Shown piece after piece: positions 46,651 to 56,120 of a DNA stretch of 64,000 nucleotides. The notes beneath the pieces are model-generated. The model did not search any database and was not told the DNA's origin. It worked only from the letters and a program-made list of their open reading frames with translations. The stretch covers positions 1,736,001 to 1,800,000 of the forward strand of contig NZ_CP054836.1 in NCBI RefSeq assembly GCF_013358405.1. Reading direction: 5' to 3'. Position 1 is the stretch's first letter; each line of letters opens with the position of its first letter. A program made the translations under genes and the position numbers. This DNA comes from Oricola thermophila (GTDB lineage: Bacteria > Pseudomonadota > Alphaproteobacteria > Rhizobiales > Rhizobiaceae).

Positions 46651-48483
46651 ATGAAGACGGTTCGGCTGACTGCCGCCCAGGCGCTGGTACGGTATCTATC
46701 CAACCAGTTCAACGAGGATGGCGAACGGTTCCTCGCCGGCTGCTGGGCGATATTCGGGCACGGGAATGTGGCTGGTCTCGGCGAGGCACTCCATGCCGCC
46801 CGCGACACGTTCCCGACCTGGCGCGGGCACAACGAGCAGACCATGGCCCATGCCGCGATCGCATATGCCAAGCAGCTTGGGCGTCGCCGCGCCATGGCAG
46901 TCACCTCCTCCATCGGGCCCGGCGCGACCAACATGGTCACCGCCGCGGCGCTCGCCCATGTCAACCGCCTTCCGGTACTGCTCATCCCGGGCGACGTCTT
47001 TGCCGATCGAGGCCCCGATCCCGTGCTCCAGCAGGTCGAGGACTTCAACGACGGCACGGTCTCGGCAAATGACTGCTTCCGCCCGGTCAGCCGCTATTTC
47101 GACCGTATCACCCGCCCGGAACAACTTCTCACGGCCCTGCCCCGCGCGATGCGTACCATGACCGATCCGGCCGACTGCGGCCCGGTAACGCTGGCCTTCT
47201 GCCAGGACGTGCAGGCGGAAGCCCATGACTGGCCGGAGAGTTTCTTCGAGAAGAAGACCTGGTACCAGCGTCGCCCGGCGCCCGACCCGCGCGAGCTGGA
47301 AGCTGCGGCTGAGGCAATCCGCGCAGCAAGGAAGCCCGTCATTGTAGCCGGCGGCGGCGTGCACTATTCCGGTGCCTGCGACGCACTCAGGTCATTCGTC
47401 GAGGCACTCAACATTCCGGTCACGGAGACCCAGGCCGGCAAGTCGGCCCTGCCCTGGGATCATCCGCTGAACATGGGACCGATCGGCGTCACCGGCGCCG
47501 CGAGCGCCAACACGGTCGCGGAAAATGCAGATCTGGTCATCGGTGTCGGAACCCGCTTCCAGGATTTCACCACCGGCTCGTGGGCACTGTTCAGGAATCC
47601 GGAGCGACGTATCCTGGCGCTCAATGTGCAGCCCTACGACAGCTTCAAGCACGACGCCCTGCCACTGGTGGCGGATGCGCGCGACGGCCTGCAGGCGCTT
47701 GGCGCGGCGCTGAAGGGCCACCGCTTCGACGCTCCGCCGGAAACGCTCAAGCGCGACTGGTTCGCTGCCGCCGATGCCGTGACCGCCCCGCCCGCACCGG
47801 ACGACAACGCGCTGCCGACCGACATGCAGGTTATCGGCGCGGTGCAGCGCGCAGCACGCGAGAACACCGTCGTCATGTGCGCCGCCGGCACCATGCCGGG
47901 CGAGCTGCACAAGCTCTGGAAGGCCGGACGGCCGATGTCCTACCACATGGAATACGGCTATTCCTGCATGGGCTACGAGATTGCCGGGGGCATGGGCATC
48001 AAGATGGCGGAACCGGACCGCGACGTGATTGTCATGGTCGGCGACGGCTCATACATGATGGCCAATTCCGAGTTGGCAACTGCCGCGATGATGGGCATCA
48101 AGATCACGGTCATCGTCACCGACAATCGCGGCTTCGGCTGCATCAACCGGCTGCAAATGGCGACCGGCGGCGCGGAATTCAACAACCTGCTCGACCATGC
48201 CCGCCACGAGATGCCATCGCATATCGACTTCGTGGCCCATGCAGGCGCGATGGGCGCCGATGCGAGGAAGGCCGGCTCCATCGCGGAACTGGAAAACGCG
48301 CTGACCGAAGCGCGCGATGCAAAGGGGCCGACGGTCATCGTCATCGACACCGATCCCTACCCCTCCACCGAGGCCGGCGGCCACTGGTGGGATGTCGCGG
48401 TGCCCGAGGTTTCCGGGCGTGAACAGGTGCGCGCCGCCCGCAAGAGGTACGAGTCCAACCGCAAGGCGCAGCGCGCCGACTGA
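46651..48483 (+). CDS. iolD: 3D-trihydroxycyclohexane-1,2-dione acylhydrolase
   Basis: IolD, 610 residues, is a thiamine diphosphate enzyme that opens the inositol ring product to 5-deoxyglucuronate. The N-terminal pyrimidine domain has GHGNVAGLGEAL and RGHNEQTMAHAAIAYAKQLG, and the C-terminal TPP motif is MVGDGSYMMANSELATAA. GGGAGG precedes ATG 46651, 13 bases after iolC. Size is normal. Confidence 0.97.
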   Translation: MKTVRLTAAQALVRYLSNQFNEDGERFLAGCWAIFGHGNVAGLGEALHAARDTFPTWRGHNEQTMAHAAIAYAKQLGRRRAMAVTSSIGPGATNMVTAAALAHVNRLPVLLIPGDVFADRGPDPVLQQVEDFNDGTVSANDCFRPVSRYFDRITRPEQLLTALPRAMRTMTDPADCGPVTLAFCQDVQAEAHDWPESFFEKKTWYQRRPAPDPRELEAAAEAIRAARKPVIVAGGGVHYSGACDALRSFVEALNIPVTETQAGKSALPWDHPLNMGPIGVTGAASANTVAENADLVIGVGTRFQDFTTGSWALFRNPERRILALNVQPYDSFKHDALPLVADARDGLQALGAALKGHRFDAPPETLKRDWFAAADAVTAPPAPDDNALPTDMQVIGAVQRAARENTVVMCAAGTMPGELHKLWKAGRPMSYHMEYGYSCMGYEIAGGMGIKMAEPDRDVIVMVGDGSYMMANSELATAAMMGIKITVIVTDNRGFGCINRLQMATGGAEFNNLLDHARHEMPSHIDFVAHAGAMGADARKAGSIAELENALTEARDAKGPTVIVIDTDPYPSTEAGGHWWDVAVPEVSGREQVRAARKRYESNRKAQRAD

Positions 48484-48497
48484 CACCGAGGGCACGA

Positions 48498-49403
48498 ATG
48501 AGCGTGACGATCGGCATATCCCCGATTGCCTGGCAGAACGACGACCTGCCGGAGATGACCGCCGGATACACCATGGAGCAGGCGCTGAAGGAAGCGCGCG
48601 AGATCGGCTATACCGGAGTTGAACGCGGTCGCCGCATGCCGCAGGACACCGAGGGCCTGCGAAAATATCTGGAAGAGTTCGACATCGCGCTTTGCGGTGG
48701 CTGGTGCTCGGGCAATCTGCTGGTCAACGACGTGGCGACCGAACGTGAGGCCATTCGCCAACAGGTCGAGCAGTTCGCCGCCCTGCGCGCGCCCTGCATC
48801 GTCTACGCGGAATGCTCCAACACCGTCCAGGGCGACATATCGGTGCCGGTCAACGATCGCCCCAGGCTGTCCCGCGACGAGGTCTTCGCCTATGGCCGGA
48901 AGCTGAGCGAACTTGCCAAATGGACAAGGGACCAGGGGGTCGTGCTCGCCTATCACCACCACATGGGTTCCTTCATCGAGGCCGAGGAGGAGATCGACTG
49001 GCTGATGGAGGCGTCGACGCCCGAAGTCACGCTATGCTTCGACACCGGCCACCTGCTGTTCGGCGGCGGCGACGTGATGGCGACGCTGACACGCTGGAGC
49101 GACCGCGTGCACCATGTCCATTTCAAGGACATACGCCCGGACGTGGTGAAGGACGTGCGGGAGACCGACAAGAGTTTCCTCGACGCCGTGATCGCCGGCG
49201 CGTTCACCGTTCCGGGCGACGGCTGCATCGACTTCCAGGCGGTCGCCGACCATCTGAAGGAAACCGGCTATGACGGCTGGATCGTCGTGGAGGCCGAGCA
49301 GGATCCGGCCAAGGCACCACCGTACGAATATTCGAAAATGGGTTATGAAGAGATTCTGAGGGTCTGCGCCAGGGCCGGCATTGACGTCTCGGACAAACCA
49401 TGA
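48498..49403 (+). CDS. iolE: Inosose dehydratase
   Basis: IolE, 301 residues, converts 2-keto-myo-inositol to a trihydroxycyclohexanedione. It is a TIM barrel of the xylose-isomerase-like type; metal ligands are expected in HHHMGSFIEAEEEIDW, LCFDTGHLLFGGGD, HHVHFKDIRPDVV and IVVEAEQDP. It follows iolD by 14 bases. Confidence 0.96.
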   Translation: MSVTIGISPIAWQNDDLPEMTAGYTMEQALKEAREIGYTGVERGRRMPQDTEGLRKYLEEFDIALCGGWCSGNLLVNDVATEREAIRQQVEQFAALRAPCIVYAECSNTVQGDISVPVNDRPRLSRDEVFAYGRKLSELAKWTRDQGVVLAYHHHMGSFIEAEEEIDWLMEASTPEVTLCFDTGHLLFGGGDVMATLTRWSDRVHHVHFKDIRPDVVKDVRETDKSFLDAVIAGAFTVPGDGCIDFQAVADHLKETGYDGWIVVEAEQDPAKAPPYEYSKMGYEEILRVCARAGIDVSDKP

Positions 49404-49410
49404 GGACCGG

Positions 49411-49632
49411 ATGACCCAAGGCATGTTCGACTTCAACAATCCGTTCTACCGCCCGCTCTGGAAACGGGTCGCAGTTGTCGCGCTGCCGGGGACATGGGGT
49501 GCTTTCGAGTTCGTGGCCGGTTCGCCGTTCTGGGGCGTCCTGTTCTGCGGTGCAGCCGCACTGGCCTTCCACGGGTTGTTCATCGCATTTGAACCGCGCG
49601 ACACTGACGTGGACAGCAAAGACGAGGAGTAG
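49411..49632 (+). CDS. Small membrane protein (DUF3329-like)
   Basis: A 73-residue protein with two hydrophobic helices (about 18-36 and 38-56) and an acidic tail. MFDFNNPFYRPLWKRVAVV and FEFVAGSPFWGVLF match the DUF3329-like proteins encoded within iol operons of rhizobia. ATG 49411 lies 7 bases after iolE, and iolB follows after 4 bases, so it is inside the operon. Function unknown. Confidence 0.75.
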   Translation: MTQGMFDFNNPFYRPLWKRVAVVALPGTWGAFEFVAGSPFWGVLFCGAAALAFHGLFIAFEPRDTDVDSKDEE

Positions 49633-49636
49633 GACG

Positions 49637-50434
49637 ATGGCAAATCTGCTGGTCAAACCAAGAGGCAAGCATGGCCATGTCACCCATGTCACGCCGGAAA
49701 GCGCCGGATGGACCTATGTCGGCTTCGACCTGCATCGCCTGAAGCCGGGCGAGACCGTGTCCGAGCAGACAGGTGACCGTGAAGTTTGCCTCGTCTGGAT
49801 TGCCGGCAAGGGCCGCGCGACCGCCGGCAGCGACGATTTCGGCTCCATCGGCGAACGGATGAGCCCGTTCGACGGGCCGCCCCATGCGCTTTATGTACCC
49901 GCCGGATCGAACTGGTCGGTGACCGCCGATACAGATCTGGAACTCGCCGTCTGCTCTGCGCCCGGCGGAGGCAATCATCACGCGAAGCTCATCCCTCCCG
50001 GCACGCACCCGCCGGAAACGCGCGGCAAGGGCTCCAATGTCCGCCACGTCAACAACATCATGCCTGAAGATGACGGCTCGGCCCATTCGCTGCTGGTGGT
50101 GGAGGTTATCACGCCAAACGGCAACACCTCCTCCTATCCGTCGCACAAGCACGACCAGGACAACCTCCCGCATGAAAGCCAGCTGGAAGAGACCTATTAC
50201 CACCGGCTCAATCCGCCGCAGGGCTTCGCCTTCCAGCGCGTGTATACCGACGACCGGTCGCTCGACGAGGCAATGGCGGTGGAGGACGGCGACGTGGTGC
50301 TGGTGCCGAAGGGATACCATCCATGCGCCACGATCCACGGCTACGACCTCTACTACCTAAACGTCATGGCCGGGCCGAAGCGTATCTGGCAGTTCCACAA
50401 CCAGAAAGAACATGAGTGGCTGCTGAACGCCTGA
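49637..50434 (+). CDS. iolB: 5-deoxy-glucuronate isomerase
   Basis: IolB, 265 residues, converts 5-deoxyglucuronate to DKG, the IolC substrate. It is a cupin: SSYPSHKHDQDNLPHESQLE holds the metal His residues and EETYYHRLNPPQGFAFQRVY is a family block. AGGAC lies just before ATG 49637. It is the last gene of the iol operon. The following 50435-50605 holds only a spaced inverted repeat (CGTGATCGGC at 50441, GCCGATCACG at 50486). Confidence 0.96.
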   Translation: MANLLVKPRGKHGHVTHVTPESAGWTYVGFDLHRLKPGETVSEQTGDREVCLVWIAGKGRATAGSDDFGSIGERMSPFDGPPHALYVPAGSNWSVTADTDLELAVCSAPGGGNHHAKLIPPGTHPPETRGKGSNVRHVNNIMPEDDGSAHSLLVVEVITPNGNTSSYPSHKHDQDNLPHESQLEETYYHRLNPPQGFAFQRVYTDDRSLDEAMAVEDGDVVLVPKGYHPCATIHGYDLYYLNVMAGPKRIWQFHNQKEHEWLLNA

Positions 50435-50605
50435 CGAACACGTGATCGGCGGCAAGTATCCGGACCGGCATTGACATGCAGGCTGGCCGATCACGATCCT
50501 GCGCGACGACTTCCGCAGGCCGAAATCTTCGCCCTGCCGCCGGCTACATCAGCGGTCGCCTTTCCGTGCCCCCCTGTGAACGCCGCTACCGGACGAGAAC
50601 GCGGT

Positions 50606-51031
50606 TCAGAGCGTTTCAGCGGCAACGCGGGCGACAGCCGCGTAGAATTCCCCGGATGAAAAGGGTTTCAGCACGACCGTATGCAGGCCTGCGAACCCAC
50701 CTCTCACGACACAGGCCGCGTCGGTAGTCAGGAATACGACCGGGATTCCCGCATCATTCAGCTCGTCGACCAGATTGGGCGCGGTTCCGTCGACCGAGCG
50801 CATGTCGACTATGGCGAGGTCGAACTTTTCGCCGGTCACCTGCCGTGTCGACGCAGCATCCCCCTCGCCGGCCGTCACGATCCGCGTGGCGCCGAATCCC
50901 ACGAGCATTGCCTCGATGTCCAGGGCAATCACGGCGGAATCTTCCACGACAAGGACGGACTTTCCGGATGGCAAGGCGCTTATCTCCCGGTACCTGGCCC
51001 GGCCGGCAGCGCCGGCCCGCTCCTCGTACAT
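50606..51031 (-). CDS. Single-domain response regulator
   Basis: A 141-residue receiver domain without an output domain. VLVVEDSAVIALDIEAML gives the acidic pocket, LAIVDMRSVDG the phospho-acceptor Asp, PVVFLTTD the Thr and VVLKPFSSGEFYAAV the Lys. The start is uncertain: ATG 51031 is used because frames further upstream lack protein-like composition. It points away from the cellulose operon and could act by protein contact. No kinase gene is nearby. Confidence 0.82.
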   Translation of the reverse strand: MYEERAGAAGRARYREISALPSGKSVLVVEDSAVIALDIEAMLVGFGATRIVTAGEGDAASTRQVTGEKFDLAIVDMRSVDGTAPNLVDELNDAGIPVVFLTTDAACVVRGGFAGLHTVVLKPFSSGEFYAAVARVAAETL

Positions 51032-51543
51032 GCAAGAAGTGGCAGGTTTCCCCGACGGAATACCAGAGTCTCCGGGTTTCGCGAAACACGAATGCTTGCA
51101 TGCGCGGACAAGGTGGAACGCCGGTTGTTCCCGCGCAAGATCGATCGGCGACCGGACAACGGGCGCCGAAATGCCCTCGATCCGGTCAGGTTGCGAATCC
51201 GCCATTCGACCAACGCAAGGACGCAAAGAATGCCGCACCGCAAAAACGCAATACGTTTTCGACATGCGCCGCAAAGACAGAAACCTGTTTCCGGAAACAA
51301 GAAATCCGCACAAAAACAACGCACTTAGCTAAAATTGCACCCATTTTCACGCATGCAATTCGGGCGACGACCGCCAAATATTTCAGCATCCTGACGAATT
51401 TGCGAGCAGTTTGTGAAATTTTCCTGACAATCGGGCAAAAAGTGCCCCGATTCAACAGATTAACACTTGATTAACTCAACGTTAGCAGCTTTCAATGGGC
51501 CAATTCTCGTAGGTGCAGTGCACCATTTTCAGGAATCGGCACC
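51032..51543. promoter_or_regulatory. AT-rich leader region before bcsA
   Basis: A 512-base gap, AT-rich from about 51300 to 51490, that must hold the cellulose operon promoter. It contains an imperfect hairpin (AATCGGGC at 51429, GCCCCGATT at 51444) and a perfect 13-bp palindrome GGTGCAGTGCACC at 51512-51524, 19 bases before the bcsA GTG. No convincing small gene was found. Confidence 0.5.
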
Positions 51544-53772
51544 GTGCTCAGAACCATTCTGCTTTTCGCCTGGATCCTCGCGGCATGCGCCGCGATGTTC
51601 CTGATCGCCCAGCCCGTCGGCACAACCGGTCAGCTGATCATCTCCCTCTCGGTGATCGTGATGCTTACCGTCATTTCGGTTCTCAGGCTCGACGGAACCT
51701 GGCGACACATATTCCTCGCTGTCGCCTCGGTCATCGTCCTGCGCTACGCATTCTGGCGGACGACCAACACGCTGCCGCCGGCGGACGACCTCTACTCCTT
51801 CATCCCCGCGCTCCTGCTCTACGGCGCCGAGATGTACTGCATCCTGATGCTCGCGATCTCGCTGTTCGTCGTCTCCGACCCGATCGACCGGGAACCGGCA
51901 CCGCAATTTCCCGACGAAGAACTCCCCACGATCGACGTCTTCGTGCCGTCGTACAATGAAGGCAAGGAGATCCTCGCCCTGACCCTCGCCGCGGCCAAGG
52001 CGATGGTCTATCCGAAGGACAAGCTGCGGATCTATCTGCTGGACGACGGCGGGACGCTGGAGAAGCGCAATTCGCCGGATCCCGACGTCGCGCGTACCGC
52101 AAGCATCCGCCACGAGGAACTGCGCACGCTGTGCCGCCAGCTCGGCGTGCGGTACCACGCGCGAGCCGAGAACAGGCACGCCAAGGCGGGCAATCTGAAT
52201 GCCGGCCTGGAAGTATCGGAGGGCGATCTCGTCGTCGTCTTCGACGCCGACCATGCCCCGGAGAAGAACTTCCTGAAGGAGACGGTCGGCTACTTTCTCG
52301 AGGACCCCAAGCTCTTCCTGGTGCAGACCCCGCATTTCTTCGCCAACGCCGATCCCCTCGAACGCAATCTCGGCACCTTCGGCGCCATGCCGTCGGAAAA
52401 CGAGATGTTCTATCACCGGATCCAGAAGGGTCTGGATCGCTGGAACGCTTCCTTTTTCTGCGGCTCGGCCGCGGTACTCCGCCGCGATGCGCTGCGCCAG
52501 GTTGGCGGTTTCTCCGGCATAACCATCACCGAGGACTGCGAAACGGCACTCGAACTGCATTCACGCGGCTGGACCAGCATCTATGTGGACAAGCCGCTCA
52601 TTTCGGGCCTCCAGCCCGACACGCTCGCGAGCTTCATCGGCCAGCGCTCGCGGTGGTGCCGGGGCATGATCCAGATCATGCTGCTGAGAAACCCGCTGCT
52701 GCAGCCCGGGCTGACCTTCCCGCAACGCCTGAGCTACCTGTCCAGCAACCTGTTCTGGATGTTCCCGCTGGTACGCCTCGCCTTCTTTGCGGCCCCGTTG
52801 CTCTTCATCCTGTTCGACATGAAGATCTATGTCGCCTCGCTGGACGAGTTCTTCGCCTACACGGTCACCTACCTGATCGTGGCCGAGATGGTGCGGACCT
52901 ATCTGTACGGCAACGTGCGCTGGCCCTGGATATCGGAGCTATACGAATACATCCAGACCGTCTTCCTGGTGCGGGCAATCATAAGCGTTTTCCTGTCGCC
53001 GCGATCGCCGAAATTCAACGTCACCGAGAAGGGCCACGCCATCGAGGAAGACACGCTGTCGGAACTCGCATGGCCCTATTTCGCCATCTTCACGCTCTTC
53101 TGCGTGTCGCTCGCCGTCGCGATCTATCGCTACCAGACGGAACCCGAGATCAGCGGCCTGCTGCTGGTCGTCGGCGCCTGGAACTTTCTCAACGTGGTCA
53201 TCGCCGGCGCCGCGCTCGGCGTGGTCATAGAGCGCAAGAGCGAACAGGATTCGCACGACCTGCTCGCTGTCGGGCAGTGCGATCTGGTCGTCGGCGAGGA
53301 ATCCGTACCCGTTTCCGTGGCCTCGATCTCTCCCACCCGGGCAAGGTTGATTCCCGCCAGGAGTGCAAAGCTGCCGGACATGCGCCGCGGCGGAAAGGCC
53401 ATATTGTGGCGTCCGGAGGCCAGCCCCGACGGGATCATTTCGACATTGCCGGTCTCCTATACCGGCGGTCGCGAGGATGACGGCAGCATATCGGTCCGCT
53501 TCGAACCCGACACCGAGCACTATGCAATCATTGCCGACCTGATGATGTCGGACCTTTCGCCGGCGCGCGATGCGCGTGCCGATCGGCGGAAACGCCGCAG
53601 CATCATCCTGTCGACATGGACGCTGCTTGCCTGGGCCCTTCGCTACCCGCCCGCAGCAGCATGGATGGCGATCACCGGCCGTCGCCGCGGGCGCAACGAC
53701 CCGCAGCCGGTCGGCGCTGTCGCACCGACGCCGCGCGGGAGCGCGGCAAAACCCGAACCGGGAGCAGCATGA
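51544..53772 (+). CDS. bcsA: Cellulose synthase catalytic subunit, PilZ motifs degenerate
   Basis: BcsA, 742 residues, polymerises UDP-glucose and passes the glucan through the inner membrane. Catalytic motifs are intact: FDADHAP (D234, D236), ITEDCET (D331), QRSRW (367-371) and gating loop FNVTEK (491-496), set among about eight helices. In the C-terminal PilZ domain the c-di-GMP motif RxxxR is replaced by RKSEQDSH (564-571), and (D/N)xSxxG by SISPTR (594-599). It should therefore be weakly or not activated by c-di-GMP. GTG start; AGGA lies 9 bases before. The stop overlaps bcsB. Confidence 0.93.
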   Translation: MLRTILLFAWILAACAAMFLIAQPVGTTGQLIISLSVIVMLTVISVLRLDGTWRHIFLAVASVIVLRYAFWRTTNTLPPADDLYSFIPALLLYGAEMYCILMLAISLFVVSDPIDREPAPQFPDEELPTIDVFVPSYNEGKEILALTLAAAKAMVYPKDKLRIYLLDDGGTLEKRNSPDPDVARTASIRHEELRTLCRQLGVRYHARAENRHAKAGNLNAGLEVSEGDLVVVFDADHAPEKNFLKETVGYFLEDPKLFLVQTPHFFANADPLERNLGTFGAMPSENEMFYHRIQKGLDRWNASFFCGSAAVLRRDALRQVGGFSGITITEDCETALELHSRGWTSIYVDKPLISGLQPDTLASFIGQRSRWCRGMIQIMLLRNPLLQPGLTFPQRLSYLSSNLFWMFPLVRLAFFAAPLLFILFDMKIYVASLDEFFAYTVTYLIVAEMVRTYLYGNVRWPWISELYEYIQTVFLVRAIISVFLSPRSPKFNVTEKGHAIEEDTLSELAWPYFAIFTLFCVSLAVAIYRYQTEPEISGLLLVVGAWNFLNVVIAGAALGVVIERKSEQDSHDLLAVGQCDLVVGEESVPVSVASISPTRARLIPARSAKLPDMRRGGKAILWRPEASPDGIISTLPVSYTGGREDDGSISVRFEPDTEHYAIIADLMMSDLSPARDARADRRKRRSIILSTWTLLAWALRYPPAAAWMAITGRRRGRNDPQPVGAVAPTPRGSAAKPEPGAA

Positions 53773-56120
53773 TGGCAGGAAACAAGATGGCACTGCTCCT
53801 TGCCGGAGCAGTCGCGTCCCTCGCGGTCGCCCTGCCCGCCGCGGCACAGGAGGGATTCAGCCTCGACATCCCCGTCGCGACGAACGAGCCGGCGCCAAGC
53901 CGGGCCCTGAAGCCGATCGCGGCGGATTCGCGCGACCTTTTCTTCAGCGGCGAAAGCAATTTCCGCGAATTCGCCTTCTTCGCCATGCCCGAGGAAACCG
54001 CCGGCGACATCAAGCTGGTGCTCAACCTGCAAAGCGCGATCTCCAACACGCCGGAACAGTCGCGCATGGCCGTCTACGTCAATGATGTCGAGCTCGGCGT
54101 GGTGCAGCTGGCATCCGGCGAACCCCGCACCATCGAGCTGCCGGTAAAGCCGGGCATCATTCAACCCGGCTTCAACGCCGTCACCTTCCTCGTCGACCAG
54201 TTCCACCGCGTCGACTGCTCGGTCGTGGCCACCTACGAGCTGTGGACCCAGATCGACCCGGCGCGAAGCGGCTTCGCCTTTTCGGCCACGCCGGGCAACC
54301 GCAGCGACTTCGCCGACCTCGCGGCCGTTGCCCGTGCCGTGAACGGCCGCACCGCGATCCGGGCGGTACTGCCGGACGGCGCGGCGGCATGGACCGCAAG
54401 CCTGCTGGCAGAGACCATCCAGGCGGTATCCGTGGCGGCGCATTACGACCAGCCCCATGTCGAGTTCGCCGAAGATGCCGGCAGCGGCCCGGGCGTCGAC
54501 GTGGTCATAGGCACGCCGGAAACCGTCCGCGAGATCTATGGCGAGATCGAACTCGACATCCCGAACGGCTCCGGCATCGTCGTATCGCGCGCGCCCGGCG
54601 ACGACCGCATCCGCCTGTTCGTTCTCGGCCGCTCGCCGGAGGACATCCGCCGCCATATCGACACGCTGCACAACCAGTCGGCACGAACGGAATCCCGCGG
54701 CACCGCGCCGGGAATGCGGGCTTTCCGCAAGCTGGAAGGCCGCATCCTCGAACCGGGAACCGTGGTAAGCCTCGCCGATCTGGGCATCAACATGCGCACC
54801 TTCACCGGCCGCCATTTCCGCCAGTCGGTGAATTTCGAGATGCCGGACGATTTCTATCCCGGCGACTATGGGCGTGCCTCGATCCGGCTGAACGCGCTCT
54901 ATGCCGCAGGCCTGTCGAAGGGAGCCGACCTGATCGTCAAGCTCAATGACATCATCGTCTCCAACATCAGCCTCGGGGCCAGCCGGGACGGCGTGATCGA
55001 CGAGCAGCAACTGCCGATACCCTTTTCGGCGTTCCGTCCGGGCGAGAACACGCTTGCCATCGAGGCACGCCTGCCCGCGCCCTCGGACCAGGTCTGCGAC
55101 CCGACGCGGATCGGAGGCGGTTCGGGCCGGCTTCGCATCCTTCCCTCCTCCTACCTGGAGATGCCGGATTTCGCCCGCATCGGCCGCTATCCGGACCTGG
55201 CGACCCTCAATGCATCGCTCAGCGAATTCGTCGGCCGCGACGGATCCGAACCGCTGCCGGTTCTCGTGCCGCAATCGGACCGGGCGGCAATGAATGCAGC
55301 GGCCACATTTCTCGCCAAGCTGGCATATGCGTCCGGCACGGTATTCCGGACCGAGTTCGTGTCCTCCGTGCCCTTCGACGAGTCGCGTCCGCTGATTGCC
55401 TTCGGAACCTACAATTCGCTGCCCTTCGACTTCCTGTCGAAGATGAACATCGATTTCTCGCTGGCACCCAACCTTGACGCGGAGACCGCCCCCATAGGCG
55501 GCGGACAGTCGACGCCCTTTCCCTCCGACTTCGCCGATACCGTGCAACAGCGCGAGGCGGAAACGATCTCGACGGGACCGAGACGCCTGTTGGAAAGCGG
55601 GGTACGCATCGTCCGAAACACCATCGACTCGACGACCGAGCTGTTCAGCGACATGCGCGACGGCGCCTACCGGGTCGCCGGGCTGTTCGGCCTGGCCGCG
55701 CCCGACGTTCCATCCTCGAGCGAGCGCGAGCCGCCGTTTTCTCCGTCCCGCACGGCCAATCTCGTCATCGCCCAGCGCCACAACCCGACGGGCGACGCCA
55801 CCTGGACGCTGGTCGCAGCCCAGCGGGAAGACCAGCTGGCGGACGCGGTGCTGACCCTGACGCACCGCTCGGTCTGGAGCCGGATCGGCGGCTCGATCCT
55901 GTCGATCGCCGACACCGGCGAAATCGTCGACAAGGTCGAGGCAAAGAACACCACGCTGTTCCTGACACAACCGTCGACCGTGACGAATTCGCGCCTGGTC
56001 ATCGCAGGCTGGCTTTCAAACAACTCGGACAAATACGTGGTTGCCGTGATGGGCGTATTCTCGCTGCTCGGCCTGTTCACGCATTTGCTGCTTCGGATCG
56101 GGAGGAACCGGCGGCGATGA
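53769..56120 (+). CDS. bcsB: Cellulose synthase periplasmic subunit BcsB
   Basis: BcsB, 783 residues, guides the nascent glucan in the periplasm and is needed for BcsA activity. A signal peptide (AVALPAAAQEG), repeated carbohydrate-binding and flavodoxin-like units and a C-terminal anchor helix (YVVAVMGVFSLLGLFTHLLL) match the family. ATG 53769 overlaps the bcsA stop (ATGA), and the end overlaps bcsZ. Upstream open frame over bcsA is not used. Confidence 0.93.
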   Translation: MMAGNKMALLLAGAVASLAVALPAAAQEGFSLDIPVATNEPAPSRALKPIAADSRDLFFSGESNFREFAFFAMPEETAGDIKLVLNLQSAISNTPEQSRMAVYVNDVELGVVQLASGEPRTIELPVKPGIIQPGFNAVTFLVDQFHRVDCSVVATYELWTQIDPARSGFAFSATPGNRSDFADLAAVARAVNGRTAIRAVLPDGAAAWTASLLAETIQAVSVAAHYDQPHVEFAEDAGSGPGVDVVIGTPETVREIYGEIELDIPNGSGIVVSRAPGDDRIRLFVLGRSPEDIRRHIDTLHNQSARTESRGTAPGMRAFRKLEGRILEPGTVVSLADLGINMRTFTGRHFRQSVNFEMPDDFYPGDYGRASIRLNALYAAGLSKGADLIVKLNDIIVSNISLGASRDGVIDEQQLPIPFSAFRPGENTLAIEARLPAPSDQVCDPTRIGGGSGRLRILPSSYLEMPDFARIGRYPDLATLNASLSEFVGRDGSEPLPVLVPQSDRAAMNAAATFLAKLAYASGTVFRTEFVSSVPFDESRPLIAFGTYNSLPFDFLSKMNIDFSLAPNLDAETAPIGGGQSTPFPSDFADTVQQREAETISTGPRRLLESGVRIVRNTIDSTTELFSDMRDGAYRVAGLFGLAAPDVPSSSEREPPFSPSRTANLVIAQRHNPTGDATWTLVAAQREDQLADAVLTLTHRSVWSRIGGSILSIADTGEIVDKVEAKNTTLFLTQPSTVTNSRLVIAGWLSNNSDKYVVAVMGVFSLLGLFTHLLLRIGRNRRR

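Noticed and set aside
50441..50495. 10-bp inverted repeat CGTGATCGGC/GCCGATCACG after iolB as a terminator
   Set aside because: The loop is 35 bases and there is no T run; it may be chance or a weak structure between convergent genes.
53643..55970. A 775-codon minus-strand frame opposite bcsB
   Set aside because: bcsB on the plus strand has signal peptide, family blocks and translational coupling; the opposite frame has none.
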